A stretch of 64,000 nucleotides of DNA from Chryseobacterium sp. SN22 (GTDB taxonomy: Bacteria; Bacteroidota; Bacteroidia; Flavobacteriales; Weeksellaceae), in the NCBI RefSeq assembly GCF_008329705.1, contig NZ_VTSX01000017.1, forward strand, positions 60,081 to 124,080, written 5' to 3'. This document shows, one piece after another, positions 55,672 to 64,000 of the stretch. The position numbers and the translations under genes were made by a program. The notes beneath the pieces were generated by a model. It saw nothing but the letters and a program-made list of their open reading frames with translations, did not search any database and had not been told where the DNA came from. Each line of letters begins with the position of its first letter. Positions within the stretch are counted from its first letter, which is position 1.

Positions 55672-58600
55672 TTAAAATTTAACAGTTGCTCCTAAAATGA
55701 ACGTTTTCGCAGACGGATACGTCGTATAATCAATCCCCAGCGACTGGTTTCCGCCTACCTGCTTGTTGGTATCTACCAGAGGATCATAGCCCGTATAGTC
55801 GGTAATGGTAAATACATTCTGTGCACTTACATACAGATTGATGCTTTTGAGGAATTTCAGCTGATCCATATTGAAGGTATATCCCAGCCTTACATTATTC
55901 AGGCGGATAAAGTCTGATTTCTCAAGATACAGGGAAGACAACTGGGGCTGATTGGTAAAGCCGGCACCTGATTCGTAAAAGCTTTTCAACACATTCCGGT
56001 CGGATGCCAGGTTGTTGATGTTTAAATCCAGTGCCGTATTGTTGACCAGATATCCGCCGGTCTGTCCGATGAATGAAAAGGCAAAGTCAAAATTTTTGTA
56101 TTTTATATAGGAATTGATCCCGAAAGTGAAATTCGGAATGGCGCCTTCGAAGATTTTCCGGTCGTTCTGATCGATTCTTCCGTCGCCATTGAGGTCTTCA
56201 TAAATATATTTTCCGTTGGCGTCTACCCCAAGGTAATTGTACATGTAGAAAGATCCGGCTTCATAACCGTTTTTATAAATATTTGCCGTAACCCCGGAAA
56301 GTCCCGGCCCTGAAACCTCTCCTGAATAAATGGCCGAAACCGGAAGATCTTCCACCATGTTATTTACGGTAGCTCCGTTTACATCAAAATTCCAGGTAAA
56401 GTTTTCGTTTCGGATGATTTCCGAACCTAAAGAGAATTCAAAACCTTTGTTTACAATCTGTGCGTCCACATTTCTCCATACGTTGCTGGTAGGACTCAGT
56501 GGTCTTGAAGGAATATTCAGGATCGGATCTTTTGTCGTTTTATGGTAATATTCCAATGATCCGTACAGCTTGTTTCTGAAGAGGCTGAAGTCCGCCCCGA
56601 TATTGGTCTGCTCCACCACTTCCCATTTAAGATCCGGATTTACCGTTCTGTTGATGGAAACCCCATTGATGAGATTTAAATTACTATACAGATAGTATCC
56701 TGAAGCCTGGGTCAGTGAAGAACTCGCCTGGGTAATCTTGTTCGGTACTTCCTGGTTCCCGGTCTGTCCCCAGCTTCCTCTTAATTTTAATTCGTTGATG
56801 ACCGCATTCCCTTTCAGGAAATTTTCATTGGAAACCGTCCAGCCCACGGCCACCGAAGGAAAATATCCGTATTTGTTGTTCATCCCGAAACGGGTAGAAC
56901 CGTCCGCCCTCAGGGAGGCCGTGATTAAATATTTTTTATCAAAATTATAATTTACCCTTCCGAAATACGACTGCAGTTCATTTTCCTGGGCATAGCCGGC
57001 TCCCGGGACAAATGCGGTTCCCGAATATCCGGGATTGATTTCCGGAGCAATTCCCGATCCCTGTGCCGAAATATCTTTCACACCGAAATACGTTCCGGTA
57101 TTTTTGAATTTCTGATAGGAGAAACCGCCCAGTAAACTGAAATTATGCCTTTGCAGCGTAAAATCATATGTCAGGTAATGTTCCAGGAGTACATTGTAAG
57201 CATCGAGATTAGCCTGTACATAAATACCTTTCGGCGTTCTGTCGGTAAGGTTCGGGTACATCGTGGTATTTCTTTCCGACATGGTTTTATCGATCCCCAG
57301 ATTGAATTTATAATTCAGCCCCGGTAAGATTCTCAACGTGGCTTCCGTATTCCCCAAGACCCTGAAGGTGTTGGTTTTATCACTGTAAACGCTCAACAGG
57401 TACAGGGGATTGTAATGCGCGTTCATGTTGAAATTGGTATAGTTTCCGTTTTCATCGTATACGGAACGCGTAGGATTGGCCATCAGCGCGTGGATGATCA
57501 GCTGCCCGTCGGATCCTGCGTTGCCGCCGTTCGGGATCCCGGTTTCCTTGATATCGCTGGCGGTAAGGTTTACCTTCACTTTCAGCCTTTTATTATCAAA
57601 GAAAGATTCTTCTGCGTTGATGCGGGCCGTATTTCTTTTAAAGCTGCTGTTCAGCACGATGCCGTCCTGGTCCATGTGCGAAACGGAGGCAAAGTAGCTT
57701 CCGGTATCCGTGGCTTTGGAAAAGGAAACCGAATGATTGGAAGAAACGGCATTTCTGTAAATTTCGTCCTGCCAATCGGTATTTCCGCCGTGGTCGTACA
57801 GCTTATTGATTCCTGCCGCTCTGTATTCACCGGCCGTCAGCAAATCCAGCTTTTTGATCACCGAAGAGAATCCCAGATAGGTATCATAGGTAAACATCGG
57901 CTCGCCTTTCTTCCCTCTTTTGGTTGTTACCAGCACTACCCCGTTGGAACCTCTTGCCCCATAGATTGCCGCTGCAGAAGCATCCTTCAGTACGGTGATG
58001 GATTCGATATCGTTGGTATTTAAAAAGTTCAAGGGGTTTTTAGCCTGTACATTTCCCAATCCCACGTTCGGGCTCTGGGCACTTACCGGGTCATTGTTCA
58101 GGGGAACACCGTCTACAACGAATAAAGGTGTACTTCCACTTCTAATGGATCCGATTCCCCGGATGGAAACATTTACCCCTGCTCCCGGCTCGCCGCTGGT
58201 CTGTACGATACGTACCCCCGCTACTTTACCCTGCATCAGGTTGTCTACGGAGATGTTCATCCCTTCTTTGAAGTTCTCGGCCTTCAGCTGGCTGATCGCT
58301 CCCGTAAGATCAGATTTTTTCTGCGAACCGTATCCTACCAGGGTCACTTCCTCAATAGCAGCAGCACTTTTTTTTGAGGATAAACTTACTGAAACTGTGG
58401 TTCCCGAAATTTTCACTAGCTGTGTCGAATATCCTTCATAGGAAATCGAAAGGGTCTGCCCGATGGCAGCTGAAACCGTAAAGTTTCCGGAAGCGTCGGT
58501 GGTAACGGTTTCTCCCGTCTCTACAACCGTCACTTTCGCGCCTTCTACAGACGAACCGTCCTGATCGGTTACATTTCCTGTGATGGTTTCCTTCACCTCT

Positions 58601-58716
58601 GAAGCTACGGTATAATGTGCCGGAAGCCTTTCTGCATGAACCTGATGGGAAACCAGGAAAATCAATGCGATCGGAATTAGTTTTTTAAATGTAAAAGAAT
58701 TAATTTTGTGGTACAT
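55672..58716 (-). CDS. SusC/RagA-family TonB-linked outer-membrane protein
   Basis: 1014 residues. Signal peptide, then a carboxypeptidase-regulatory-like domain (about 42-108, ITGNVTDQDGSSVEGAKVTV), plug (VTLVGYGSQKKSDLTGAI, SIRGIGSIRSGSTPLFVVDG, VLKDASAAAIYGARGSNGVVLVTT) and a 22-strand barrel ending with terminal Phe (LGATVKF). No STN sigma-interaction domain at the N-terminus and no anti-sigma gene nearby. Forms the channel for the nutrient bound by SusD. Confidence 0.95.
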   Translation of the reverse strand: MYHKINSFTFKKLIPIALIFLVSHQVHAERLPAHYTVASEVKETITGNVTDQDGSSVEGAKVTVVETGETVTTDASGNFTVSAAIGQTLSISYEGYSTQLVKISGTTVSVSLSSKKSAAAIEEVTLVGYGSQKKSDLTGAISQLKAENFKEGMNISVDNLMQGKVAGVRIVQTSGEPGAGVNVSIRGIGSIRSGSTPLFVVDGVPLNNDPVSAQSPNVGLGNVQAKNPLNFLNTNDIESITVLKDASAAAIYGARGSNGVVLVTTKRGKKGEPMFTYDTYLGFSSVIKKLDLLTAGEYRAAGINKLYDHGGNTDWQDEIYRNAVSSNHSVSFSKATDTGSYFASVSHMDQDGIVLNSSFKRNTARINAEESFFDNKRLKVKVNLTASDIKETGIPNGGNAGSDGQLIIHALMANPTRSVYDENGNYTNFNMNAHYNPLYLLSVYSDKTNTFRVLGNTEATLRILPGLNYKFNLGIDKTMSERNTTMYPNLTDRTPKGIYVQANLDAYNVLLEHYLTYDFTLQRHNFSLLGGFSYQKFKNTGTYFGVKDISAQGSGIAPEINPGYSGTAFVPGAGYAQENELQSYFGRVNYNFDKKYLITASLRADGSTRFGMNNKYGYFPSVAVGWTVSNENFLKGNAVINELKLRGSWGQTGNQEVPNKITQASSSLTQASGYYLYSNLNLINGVSINRTVNPDLKWEVVEQTNIGADFSLFRNKLYGSLEYYHKTTKDPILNIPSRPLSPTSNVWRNVDAQIVNKGFEFSLGSEIIRNENFTWNFDVNGATVNNMVEDLPVSAIYSGEVSGPGLSGVTANIYKNGYEAGSFYMYNYLGVDANGKYIYEDLNGDGRIDQNDRKIFEGAIPNFTFGINSYIKYKNFDFAFSFIGQTGGYLVNNTALDLNINNLASDRNVLKSFYESGAGFTNQPQLSSLYLEKSDFIRLNNVRLGYTFNMDQLKFLKSINLYVSAQNVFTITDYTGYDPLVDTNKQVGGNQSLGIDYTTYPSAKTFILGATVKF

Positions 58717-59046
58717 ATCATTAAGTAAAGTAATTGCAAGACGTTACATTGCTTGATCAAAAGCCGCTGTTGTTGCCGCAACAGTGGTTTTTATTTCAGG
58801 CCGCGTTAGTTTTTATTTTCGGGGTACAAAGTAAAAGCGTTTGGGCGGAAATGATTTTAACCTAATATTATCTTAAAATCAAATAAATATAAATGTCCGT
58901 TTTTGAGATAATGGAACGGCCTTCATCGTCAACTACTTACAGGCAGGGCATTTCTGCAATTTACACAACCGTAAAAAAGACTTAACATACTGTATAAGTG
59001 CCGTCGCAAAAAGACTTGCTATTTTCGCTGAAACAAATTCTGATTC
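58717..59046. other. Divergent intergenic region (330 bp) between susC and the PI-PLC gene
   Basis: In the susC leader (minus strand) a hairpin CC-CTGTTG / CAACAG-GG lies at 58764-58787. On the plus strand TATTTTCG (59020-59027), one base from the -7 consensus, is a candidate promoter of the PI-PLC gene. A TACTTTG-like box (minus strand, about 58827-58835) may serve susC. Confidence 0.5.
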
Positions 59047-60114
59047 ATGAAAAAGGCAGTTTTTTTTAGCGCATGTTTATCTTCTTCCGTTCTTCTCCGG
59101 GCACAGGCGCCGAAGCTTGACGATTTGAAGATCAACGAGATCCAGGTGATCGGTTCCCATAACTCCTACAAAAAAGCCATCCTTCCGGAAGTCTATGAAT
59201 ACCTTTCCCAAAGAGATTCGCTGAATCTTCTTCCGAGAATTCAGTATGAGCATATCCCGATCCCGCAGCAGCTTGACCTGGGGCTCCGCAACCTTGAAAT
59301 TGATGTGTATGCCGACCGCAAAGGCGGAAAATATGCCCACCCGAAAATCTTAGACCTGGTAAAAACCACGCAGCCTTTCGATCCGGAAGGGAAGATGAAG
59401 AAACCGGGGTATAAAATGATCCATATTACGGACATCGATTACCAGACGCAATATTATACGCTTGAAGACTGCCTGAAAGACCTGAAGAAATGGTCGGATG
59501 CGCATCCCGATCATGATCCGGTCTTTATTACGCTGGAACCGAAAGACGGTAAGGCCAACCGATACGGAACCGAACCGGAACATTATACATCAAAGCTTTT
59601 CGATGAGCTGGATGGTGAACTTGAAAAGTATCTGGGGAAGAATAAGATCATTACTCCTGACGACATCCGCGGTTCTTATCCCACTTTGAACGCAGCCGTT
59701 CTGGATAAGCAATGGCCGAAAGTGAAAGATGCCAAAGGAAAATTCTTATTCGTCCTCGACAACAACAGCGAAAACCGGGATCTGTACATACAGGGCCATC
59801 CGTCCCTGAAAGGAAGAATGATTTTCACCGATTCAGCGCCGGGAGCTCCTGAGGCAGCCGTTTTATTCAGAAACGACCCGGGTCCGGAAATCATCGGGCT
59901 GGTAAAACAAGGGTACATTGTCCGGACACGTGCTGATGCCGATACCATGGAAGCGAGGAAAGAAGATTATTCCAGGTTTGAAAAGGCGAAAGAAAGCGGG
60001 GCGCAGGTGATCACGACGGATTATTATCAGCCAAGTAAACTGTTTAAGTCAGACTATAAAATCAGCTTTGACAACAACAGGTATGAAAGGAAAAATCCGG
60101 TAACCGGAAAATAG
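59047..60114 (+). CDS. Exported PI-PLC C1-like (calcium-dependent phosphoinositide phospholipase C) protein
   Basis: 355 residues. Signal peptide about 1-20 (SSSVLLRAQ). A TIM-barrel phosphodiesterase of the PI-PLC-C1-like family: QVIGSHNSYKKAI with the first catalytic His at 38, LGLRNLEIDVY (metal ligand E/D), KMIHITDIDYQT with the second His, and ITLEPKDG. The N-terminal QL-DLGLRNLEIDVYADR is typical. It probably cleaves phospho-inositol or related phosphodiesters outside the cytoplasm. Divergent from the susC-susD operon. Confidence 0.88.
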   Translation: MKKAVFFSACLSSSVLLRAQAPKLDDLKINEIQVIGSHNSYKKAILPEVYEYLSQRDSLNLLPRIQYEHIPIPQQLDLGLRNLEIDVYADRKGGKYAHPKILDLVKTTQPFDPEGKMKKPGYKMIHITDIDYQTQYYTLEDCLKDLKKWSDAHPDHDPVFITLEPKDGKANRYGTEPEHYTSKLFDELDGELEKYLGKNKIITPDDIRGSYPTLNAAVLDKQWPKVKDAKGKFLFVLDNNSENRDLYIQGHPSLKGRMIFTDSAPGAPEAAVLFRNDPGPEIIGLVKQGYIVRTRADADTMEARKEDYSRFEKAKESGAQVITTDYYQPSKLFKSDYKISFDNNRYERKNPVTGK

Positions 60115-60179
60115 AACATTTTTTACGATTAGATTTATAATGGAAAAGGCTGCCGGATCACCGGCGGTCTTTTCTGATT

Positions 60180-60315
60180 TTTAAACATAAATGGCGCAAA
60201 TTTTTCGCAATAACACAGGAAATTTAAATGGATTGAGATATAACTTTCCGGGTTGACATGACGTTGGTTTAAGCACAAATGGCACAATGTTCTTCAGCAC
60301 AGGAAATTTAAAATG
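60180..60315. repeat. Imperfect tandem intergenic repeat
   Basis: Two related units, about 60180-60230 and 60268-60315, share TTTAA(A/G)CA(T/C)AAATGGC(G/A)CAA and CACAGGAAATTTAAA. They lie between the PI-PLC stop and the minus-strand phosphoesterase stop; similar words occur near 50380. Confidence 0.6.
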
Positions 60316-60335
60316 CAAAGATCTGCGGAGATTAA

Positions 60336-62126
60336 TTACAATCTTCTGATCTCCTGCTTTTCCAGATCGATTTCAAAATGGTCTGCCGGATCTCCCGAGG
60401 ATAGTTGAGAAAAGATTTTGAAAACGGATTTTAATTGTACGATAAACGGATCCTCTGCCCTGCTGTTTGCGTAGACTTCCTCCAAAAGCCTGTACTGTTT
60501 GCGCCTTTCTTTCGGGATATCATTTTTTGCCAGTTCATCCGCTGACTGGAATTTATACAGATCGAGCAGAAGATCTTCAACATTCCATCGCCTGAAAGCT
60601 TTAGCATCAATTCCTTTTTCCTTTAACTGCGCTTTGGTCTGGACCAGCAGCAACAGCTCTTCCCCACTTATTTTTCCGGCTTTTTTTATAAAATCTTCCG
60701 GCCAGTCATCGGGGATCATCCGCAGGCGTACCAGCTCTTTCAGGTGAAACAGCATAAAATCGCGATAGGATTTCGTTTTCAGGATGTCTTTATTCCAGAG
60801 GATTTTTGTTTTGTCCTTTTGTAAAGCTTGATATTCCTTTTCATAAAGCGGGAACAGTTCGTTGAAGTTTGGGACATCATGTAAAACTTCTGTGGTGACT
60901 TCCATCCGATCAGGGGATTGGATAGTCAGGATTTTATACGCCGGGAGATAAGCCGCCAGCGAAGGAACCTGGATGTTCACCAGCATTTTCTCCTTAAATT
61001 TCTTAATGCCCGTATCGTTGATGTGCATATGCCCGGCAAAATGAACAGCCAGTCCGGCTTCTGCAAAAGCCTGAGCCACTTCTTCATCGGGAACCCTTTC
61101 CAACTGCCATTTTTTCCCGCCCAGCAGCTTTTTGATTTCACCGGTCGCCCCGTCATTGAAATCGATCATCGGATAATGGGTAAAGGCAATCACCGTTTTG
61201 CCGTTTCGTTTCGCTTCCGAGGTAATCCTTTTTACCCAGTCGATCAGGTGTTTTTTATGGGTTAAGACGTTATTGTACCCGATGCCTGCGCCTTTGTAAT
61301 TGGAGGGGTTGCCCGGATTTTCGCTGAGGTTCTTCGGAATGTAGATATTGCCGTCGATGGCCAGCAGCCAGACGCCTTTTACCGGTTCTACGACATAGCT
61401 CAGATCCGGAACGTAAAATCCTTTGGTGACTTCGTACTTTCTTTTATCGTAACCGGCATTCGCCAATGCTTGTTCGTAGGAATAATTTTCAACAGACCCG
61501 GAGCTGAAAGGTGTGCTCCAGAACAAGTTTTCTTTCTTCGGATAGAAACCGAAATCTTTCAGTTCGTGCAAAATTTCCAGGTATCCGGATTCGGCAATGT
61601 CTCCGGTAATGATTTTACGGTTGGCCTTTCCTCTATATTCCCGGCTGTAAATCCCCAAAGGATTCCCGTCTTCTCCCAGAAAATCATCTTTTCCCGCTTC
61701 CTGCCGGAACGGCCCTACCGGATCATGATTTCCCGTAGTGAGATAAAAATTGATGCCGTATTTTTTGTAATACTGGTCTAAAATGCGATGCAATCCACGG
61801 ATGTTATACGCCTGCCCGTCATCCGAAAAATCGCCGGGCATCGCTACGATGGTAATTCCTTTTGCCGCAATATCGTCCAGGGCTTTGAGAAAGGCAAAAT
61901 AGTTTTCATTAAAAATCCGGGTCGAATGCAGTTGCGAATCCATGGTCCTGAGGATCGTGGGTTTTCCTGTTTTGGGATTGGTGATCCCTTTAAAACCCTG
62001 ATCGGAAAAGCTTCCGTACAGGTCCTGGAAATGCACATCGGAGAGAAAAGCAATCTGCACCGGCTTTTGCTGCGCCGGAAACAGGGAACAAGCCAGCATT
62101 AAAAATGAGAATATTCCTTTATTCAT
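60336..62126 (-). CDS. Exported calcineurin-like metallophosphoesterase
   Basis: 596 residues. Signal peptide about 1-19. Dimetal motifs in order: LSDVHF (D30, H32), MPGDFSDDG, TTGNHDP, AFTHYPMIDF, and FAGHMHINDTG. Unusually large for the family because of a C-terminal alpha-helical part of about 200 residues (from 'PLYEKEYQALQKD'). Hydrolyses phosphomonoesters or diesters in the periplasm; substrate unknown. Candidate -7 box TATTTTCG on the minus strand (62140-62147), same one-base variant as upstream of the PI-PLC gene. Confidence 0.88.
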   Translation of the reverse strand: MNKGIFSFLMLACSLFPAQQKPVQIAFLSDVHFQDLYGSFSDQGFKGITNPKTGKPTILRTMDSQLHSTRIFNENYFAFLKALDDIAAKGITIVAMPGDFSDDGQAYNIRGLHRILDQYYKKYGINFYLTTGNHDPVGPFRQEAGKDDFLGEDGNPLGIYSREYRGKANRKIITGDIAESGYLEILHELKDFGFYPKKENLFWSTPFSSGSVENYSYEQALANAGYDKRKYEVTKGFYVPDLSYVVEPVKGVWLLAIDGNIYIPKNLSENPGNPSNYKGAGIGYNNVLTHKKHLIDWVKRITSEAKRNGKTVIAFTHYPMIDFNDGATGEIKKLLGGKKWQLERVPDEEVAQAFAEAGLAVHFAGHMHINDTGIKKFKEKMLVNIQVPSLAAYLPAYKILTIQSPDRMEVTTEVLHDVPNFNELFPLYEKEYQALQKDKTKILWNKDILKTKSYRDFMLFHLKELVRLRMIPDDWPEDFIKKAGKISGEELLLLVQTKAQLKEKGIDAKAFRRWNVEDLLLDLYKFQSADELAKNDIPKERRKQYRLLEEVYANSRAEDPFIVQLKSVFKIFSQLSSGDPADHFEIDLEKQEIRRL

Positions 62127-62200
62127 CCTTAAAAAAAGACGAAAATAAAGGAATATCCGGTGAATTGTTTTAAGTAAAGTTTAAATCATTGTAAAGAAAT

Positions 62201-63040
62201 TTAATTGTCGGCCAGTTCAAGACTTGCATTTTCACCGCCGTAGGTTTCAACAATATGTGGAGTAGCGGCTTTTAAGGTCTTTCCATTTTCAGGATGTGTT
62301 CCATAATTGGTAAAGAACTCAACGTGATTGTCACTTTTATCATACCAAACCTTATCCACCGCATTTTCAATCGTCAGCGTGTCCGGCCTCGTGATTTTTT
62401 TCTGATAGACAAATTTAGTTGGATCCATAGGCACCACATCAGTCTGAGGGTTTATAAAACTGCTGTCGCTGGCTATATAACGGTCTTTGTCCCAATACAT
62501 ATAGGGTTTTTCGATGGCAGGATCATTCCAAATTGATGAAAATCCAAAAACTGATTTTTTATCTTTAGAAAATACGACTCCGCCGGTTACAAGCAACACT
62601 AAAAAAACCATTTCAACAATACCCATCCCATTCTTCTTTAGGAAATCCGGTACTTTAAAATACTGTTCGTTGGTAATATTGATCACAATTTTTGAAAGCT
62701 TTTCTGCTAAAGATTCTTCATCGTCATCAACACTTATTTTAACTGTCGTTTTATTAGTTTCATCATCTTTTTTTACAAATGTTCTGGAAAAATCTGTAAA
62801 ATCTTTGTAACCTAAATAATGACTTAACTTATTCAAAGTATCAGAATCAGGCTCTGTTTCTTTTCCTTTTTCTAAAACATAAGCGTCATAATACCTGACA
62901 AATGTTTTTTCATCCAAATAGACATTAAAAGTTTCAAGATGTATCTTCAGATAAAGAGCTAAGGGGTATTTCTTGGTTTTACCTGAGTCTAGTTTTGCTT
63001 GTTGAAATACCTCATTAAGTAGTAGTTTAATTTTGGACAT
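62201..63040 (-). CDS. Single-span membrane protein with conserved N-terminal helical domain
   Basis: 279 residues from the ATG at 63040 (MSKIKLLLNEVFQQ); earlier in-frame codons are in non-coding-looking sequence. N-terminal soluble helical domain (about 1-85, KYPLALYLKIHLE, KTFVRYYDAYVLEKGKE, LNKLSHYLGYKDFTDF) that resembles the N-terminal domain of several Bacteroidota signalling or unknown proteins, an acidic linker, one membrane helix (about 138-157, GIVEMVFLVLLVTGGVVF) and a C-terminal domain of ~120 residues outside. Possibly senses or relays a signal; function unknown. Confidence 0.7.
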   Translation of the reverse strand: MSKIKLLLNEVFQQAKLDSGKTKKYPLALYLKIHLETFNVYLDEKTFVRYYDAYVLEKGKETEPDSDTLNKLSHYLGYKDFTDFSRTFVKKDDETNKTTVKISVDDDEESLAEKLSKIVINITNEQYFKVPDFLKKNGMGIVEMVFLVLLVTGGVVFSKDKKSVFGFSSIWNDPAIEKPYMYWDKDRYIASDSSFINPQTDVVPMDPTKFVYQKKITRPDTLTIENAVDKVWYDKSDNHVEFFTNYGTHPENGKTLKAATPHIVETYGGENASLELADN

Positions 63041-63434
63041 AATTAGTTTTTTAAGGGTAATACAAAATACTTGATTTTCTATCATTCTACATTACGGATT
63101 TCCGTAATGCTCTTCCTGTCCATTTTCATGTCTATTCATGTCTATTATTTGTCTGTGACGCCTGTAAGAATTACTAGAAATTTGTAATCAGAAATCAGTG
63201 AGAAACAAACAATTAAAACAAAAGACAAAACCAAAGTTACGAAACTGATTTCAAAAACTACCAGATAAAACGGAAGAAAATATCCGGGTTGGGAAGCAGA
63301 TGTTTCTCTTCCGTTTTTGAAGGTCTACTTCCCAAAAAATTTAAGAAGCGCTTCGAAATTTTAACAGTGTACTGCTCGCGATAAATACTTCGTGAGAGGA
63401 AGAAAAACAATTTCAACTTCAAAATTTTTTAAAA
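63041..63434. other. Intergenic region of 394 bp
   Basis: Contains TTCATGTCTAT repeated in tandem (about 63125-63146), a minus-strand -7 candidate TAACTTTG (63232-63239) for the gene ending at 62201, and the palindrome GAAGCGCTTC near 63345. No further gene seen. Confidence 0.5.
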
Positions 63435-63665
63435 ATGTTAGACTTAATATTGATGCTAATCGCTTTAGCATTCGGGAATAATAGTGCCAATACTCAATCA
63501 TGTAACAATGATAATAACGGAACAGTAACCATTCAGACCACCAATCCGGGAACGGGAATGGATCCTGGGACAGGGACAGATCCTGGAGATGGAACGGACC
63601 CAGGAACAGGTGGACCAGTAGGAGGAAATACCGGACAAATACCTCCGCCATTTACAAAACCATAA
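63435..63665 (+). CDS. Small exported Gly/Thr/Asp/Pro-repeat peptide
   Basis: 76 residues. Hydrophobic N-terminus (MLDLILMLIALAFG) that may be a signal peptide or anchor, then NNSANTQSCNNDNN with one Cys, then short repeats of the form G-T-x-x-DPG (GMDPGTGTDPGDGTDPGTGG), ending PPPFTKP. No family recognised. Followed by a terminator, which supports a real gene. Confidence 0.6.
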   Translation: MLDLILMLIALAFGNNSANTQSCNNDNNGTVTIQTTNPGTGMDPGTGTDPGDGTDPGTGGPVGGNTGQIPPPFTKP

Positions 63666-63677
63666 TTAATTATTTTT

Positions 63678-63706
63678 GGACAGATTGCATAGATCTGTCC
63701 TTTTTT
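63678..63706 (+). terminator. Terminator after the repeat peptide gene
   Basis: GGACAGAT (63678-63685) pairs with ATCTGTCC (63693-63700), followed by T6. Confidence 0.88.
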
Positions 63707-63730
63707 ATTACTTTGCAGTAAACATTTCCC

Positions 63731-64000
63731 ATGAAAAATTCATTAATATTAATTATCTTATTTACAATTATTTCTTGTAACAAAGATAGTATAGTTATCA
63801 AGCAACCTCCAACTAATAAACATTTTGAGAGGGCTGCTTCATTTAGAGATCAGAATAACTCAGATTCAGCATTCTACTATTTTAATTTATCAAAAAATGA
63901 TTTCTTAGATAAAAAGGATTCTTTGGGTGTAGCAAGGGCTCTTATAAATATGGCTTTATTACAATATAGCAAAGGAGATTTTTATGGATCTATTGAAACA
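63731..64000 (+). CDS. 5' part of a TPR lipoprotein (continues past the window)
   Basis: 90 residues visible. Lipobox IISC puts the lipid-Cys at about residue 16. Then HFERAASFRDQNNSDSAFYYFNLSK, GVARALINMALLQYSKGDFYGSIET, which is TPR sequence. In flavobacteria such openings belong to TPR lipoproteins, and also to TPR-fused transcription regulators or sensor kinases; which one cannot be told here. AT-rich relative to most of the window. Confidence 0.75.
   Translation, partial: MKNSLILIILFTIISCNKDSIVIKQPPTNKHFERAASFRDQNNSDSAFYYFNLSKNDFLDKKDSLGVARALINMALLQYSKGDFYGSIET

Noticed and set aside
57415..58023. 202-residue open frame antisense to susC
   Set aside because: Opposite to a well-matched SusC protein; such mirror frames are common in this codon usage.
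63125..63146. TTCATGTCTAT tandem repeat as a CRISPR or phase-variation tract
   Set aside because: Only two short copies and no spacer pattern; not inside a gene.

Overview
The window looks like chromosomal DNA of a flavobacterium, most likely Chryseobacterium or a close relative in the Weeksellaceae. The evidence is a large set of Bacteroidota-type -7 boxes (TAnnTTTG) upstream of genes, a SusC/SusD pair, DUF5686, DUF2797 and DUF2795 proteins, menaquinone synthesis (menD), TonB-dependent receptors, and short peptides with KKLxxxxLKxIKG-type leaders. The genus is an inference from gene content. I see no rRNA, CRISPR array, transposase or phage module.

Layout. 1-1903: the 3' end of a surface-type gene, then a gene broken by several frameshifts. 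1972-5220: an MBL/rhodanese protein, thioredoxin, a nitrilase-family amidase and a small barrel-like protein. 5325-8277: site-2 protease RseP, a tandem pair of tRNA-Asn cassettes, a SRAP (YedK/HMCES-type) protein and a small protein. 8545-14683: a DUF5686 outer-membrane protein, a frameshifted leader-peptide gene, rplU-rpmA, a lipoprotein zincin, an acyltransferase. 14842-21678: miaE, DUF502, a monooxygenase/aminotransferase pair, a sorbosone dehydrogenase, and a BlaI/BlaR1-type pair with a visible operator. 21824-30175: uvrB, a four-gene membrane-protein operon, pabB-pabC, menD.

30180-32760 is a clearly AT-rich insertion between housekeeping genes. It carries a 685-residue protein whose C-terminus has the R / S-T-S / E-x-E signature of an arginine-type ADP-ribosyltransferase toxin, followed 5 nt later by a small charged helical protein that may be its immunity or adaptor partner. 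I regard this as the strongest candidate for an undescribed system here. Two divergent Cys-rich peptide genes with bacteriocin-like leaders lie just beyond, at 33785-34437.

34511-44598: a radical SAM protein, small proteins, an AsmA-like envelope protein, a sugar epimerase and secA. 44750-51794: an iron-uptake-like locus made of two TonB receptors and two PepSY membrane proteins, with a shared element upstream of both promoters. 51879-53803: a ROK kinase and msrA. 53891-62126: SusD-SusC, a PI-PLC-like lipase and a calcineurin-like phosphoesterase, which may form a phospholipid or phosphoester utilisation locus. 62201-64000: a membrane protein, a DPG-repeat secreted peptide and the start of a TPR lipoprotein.
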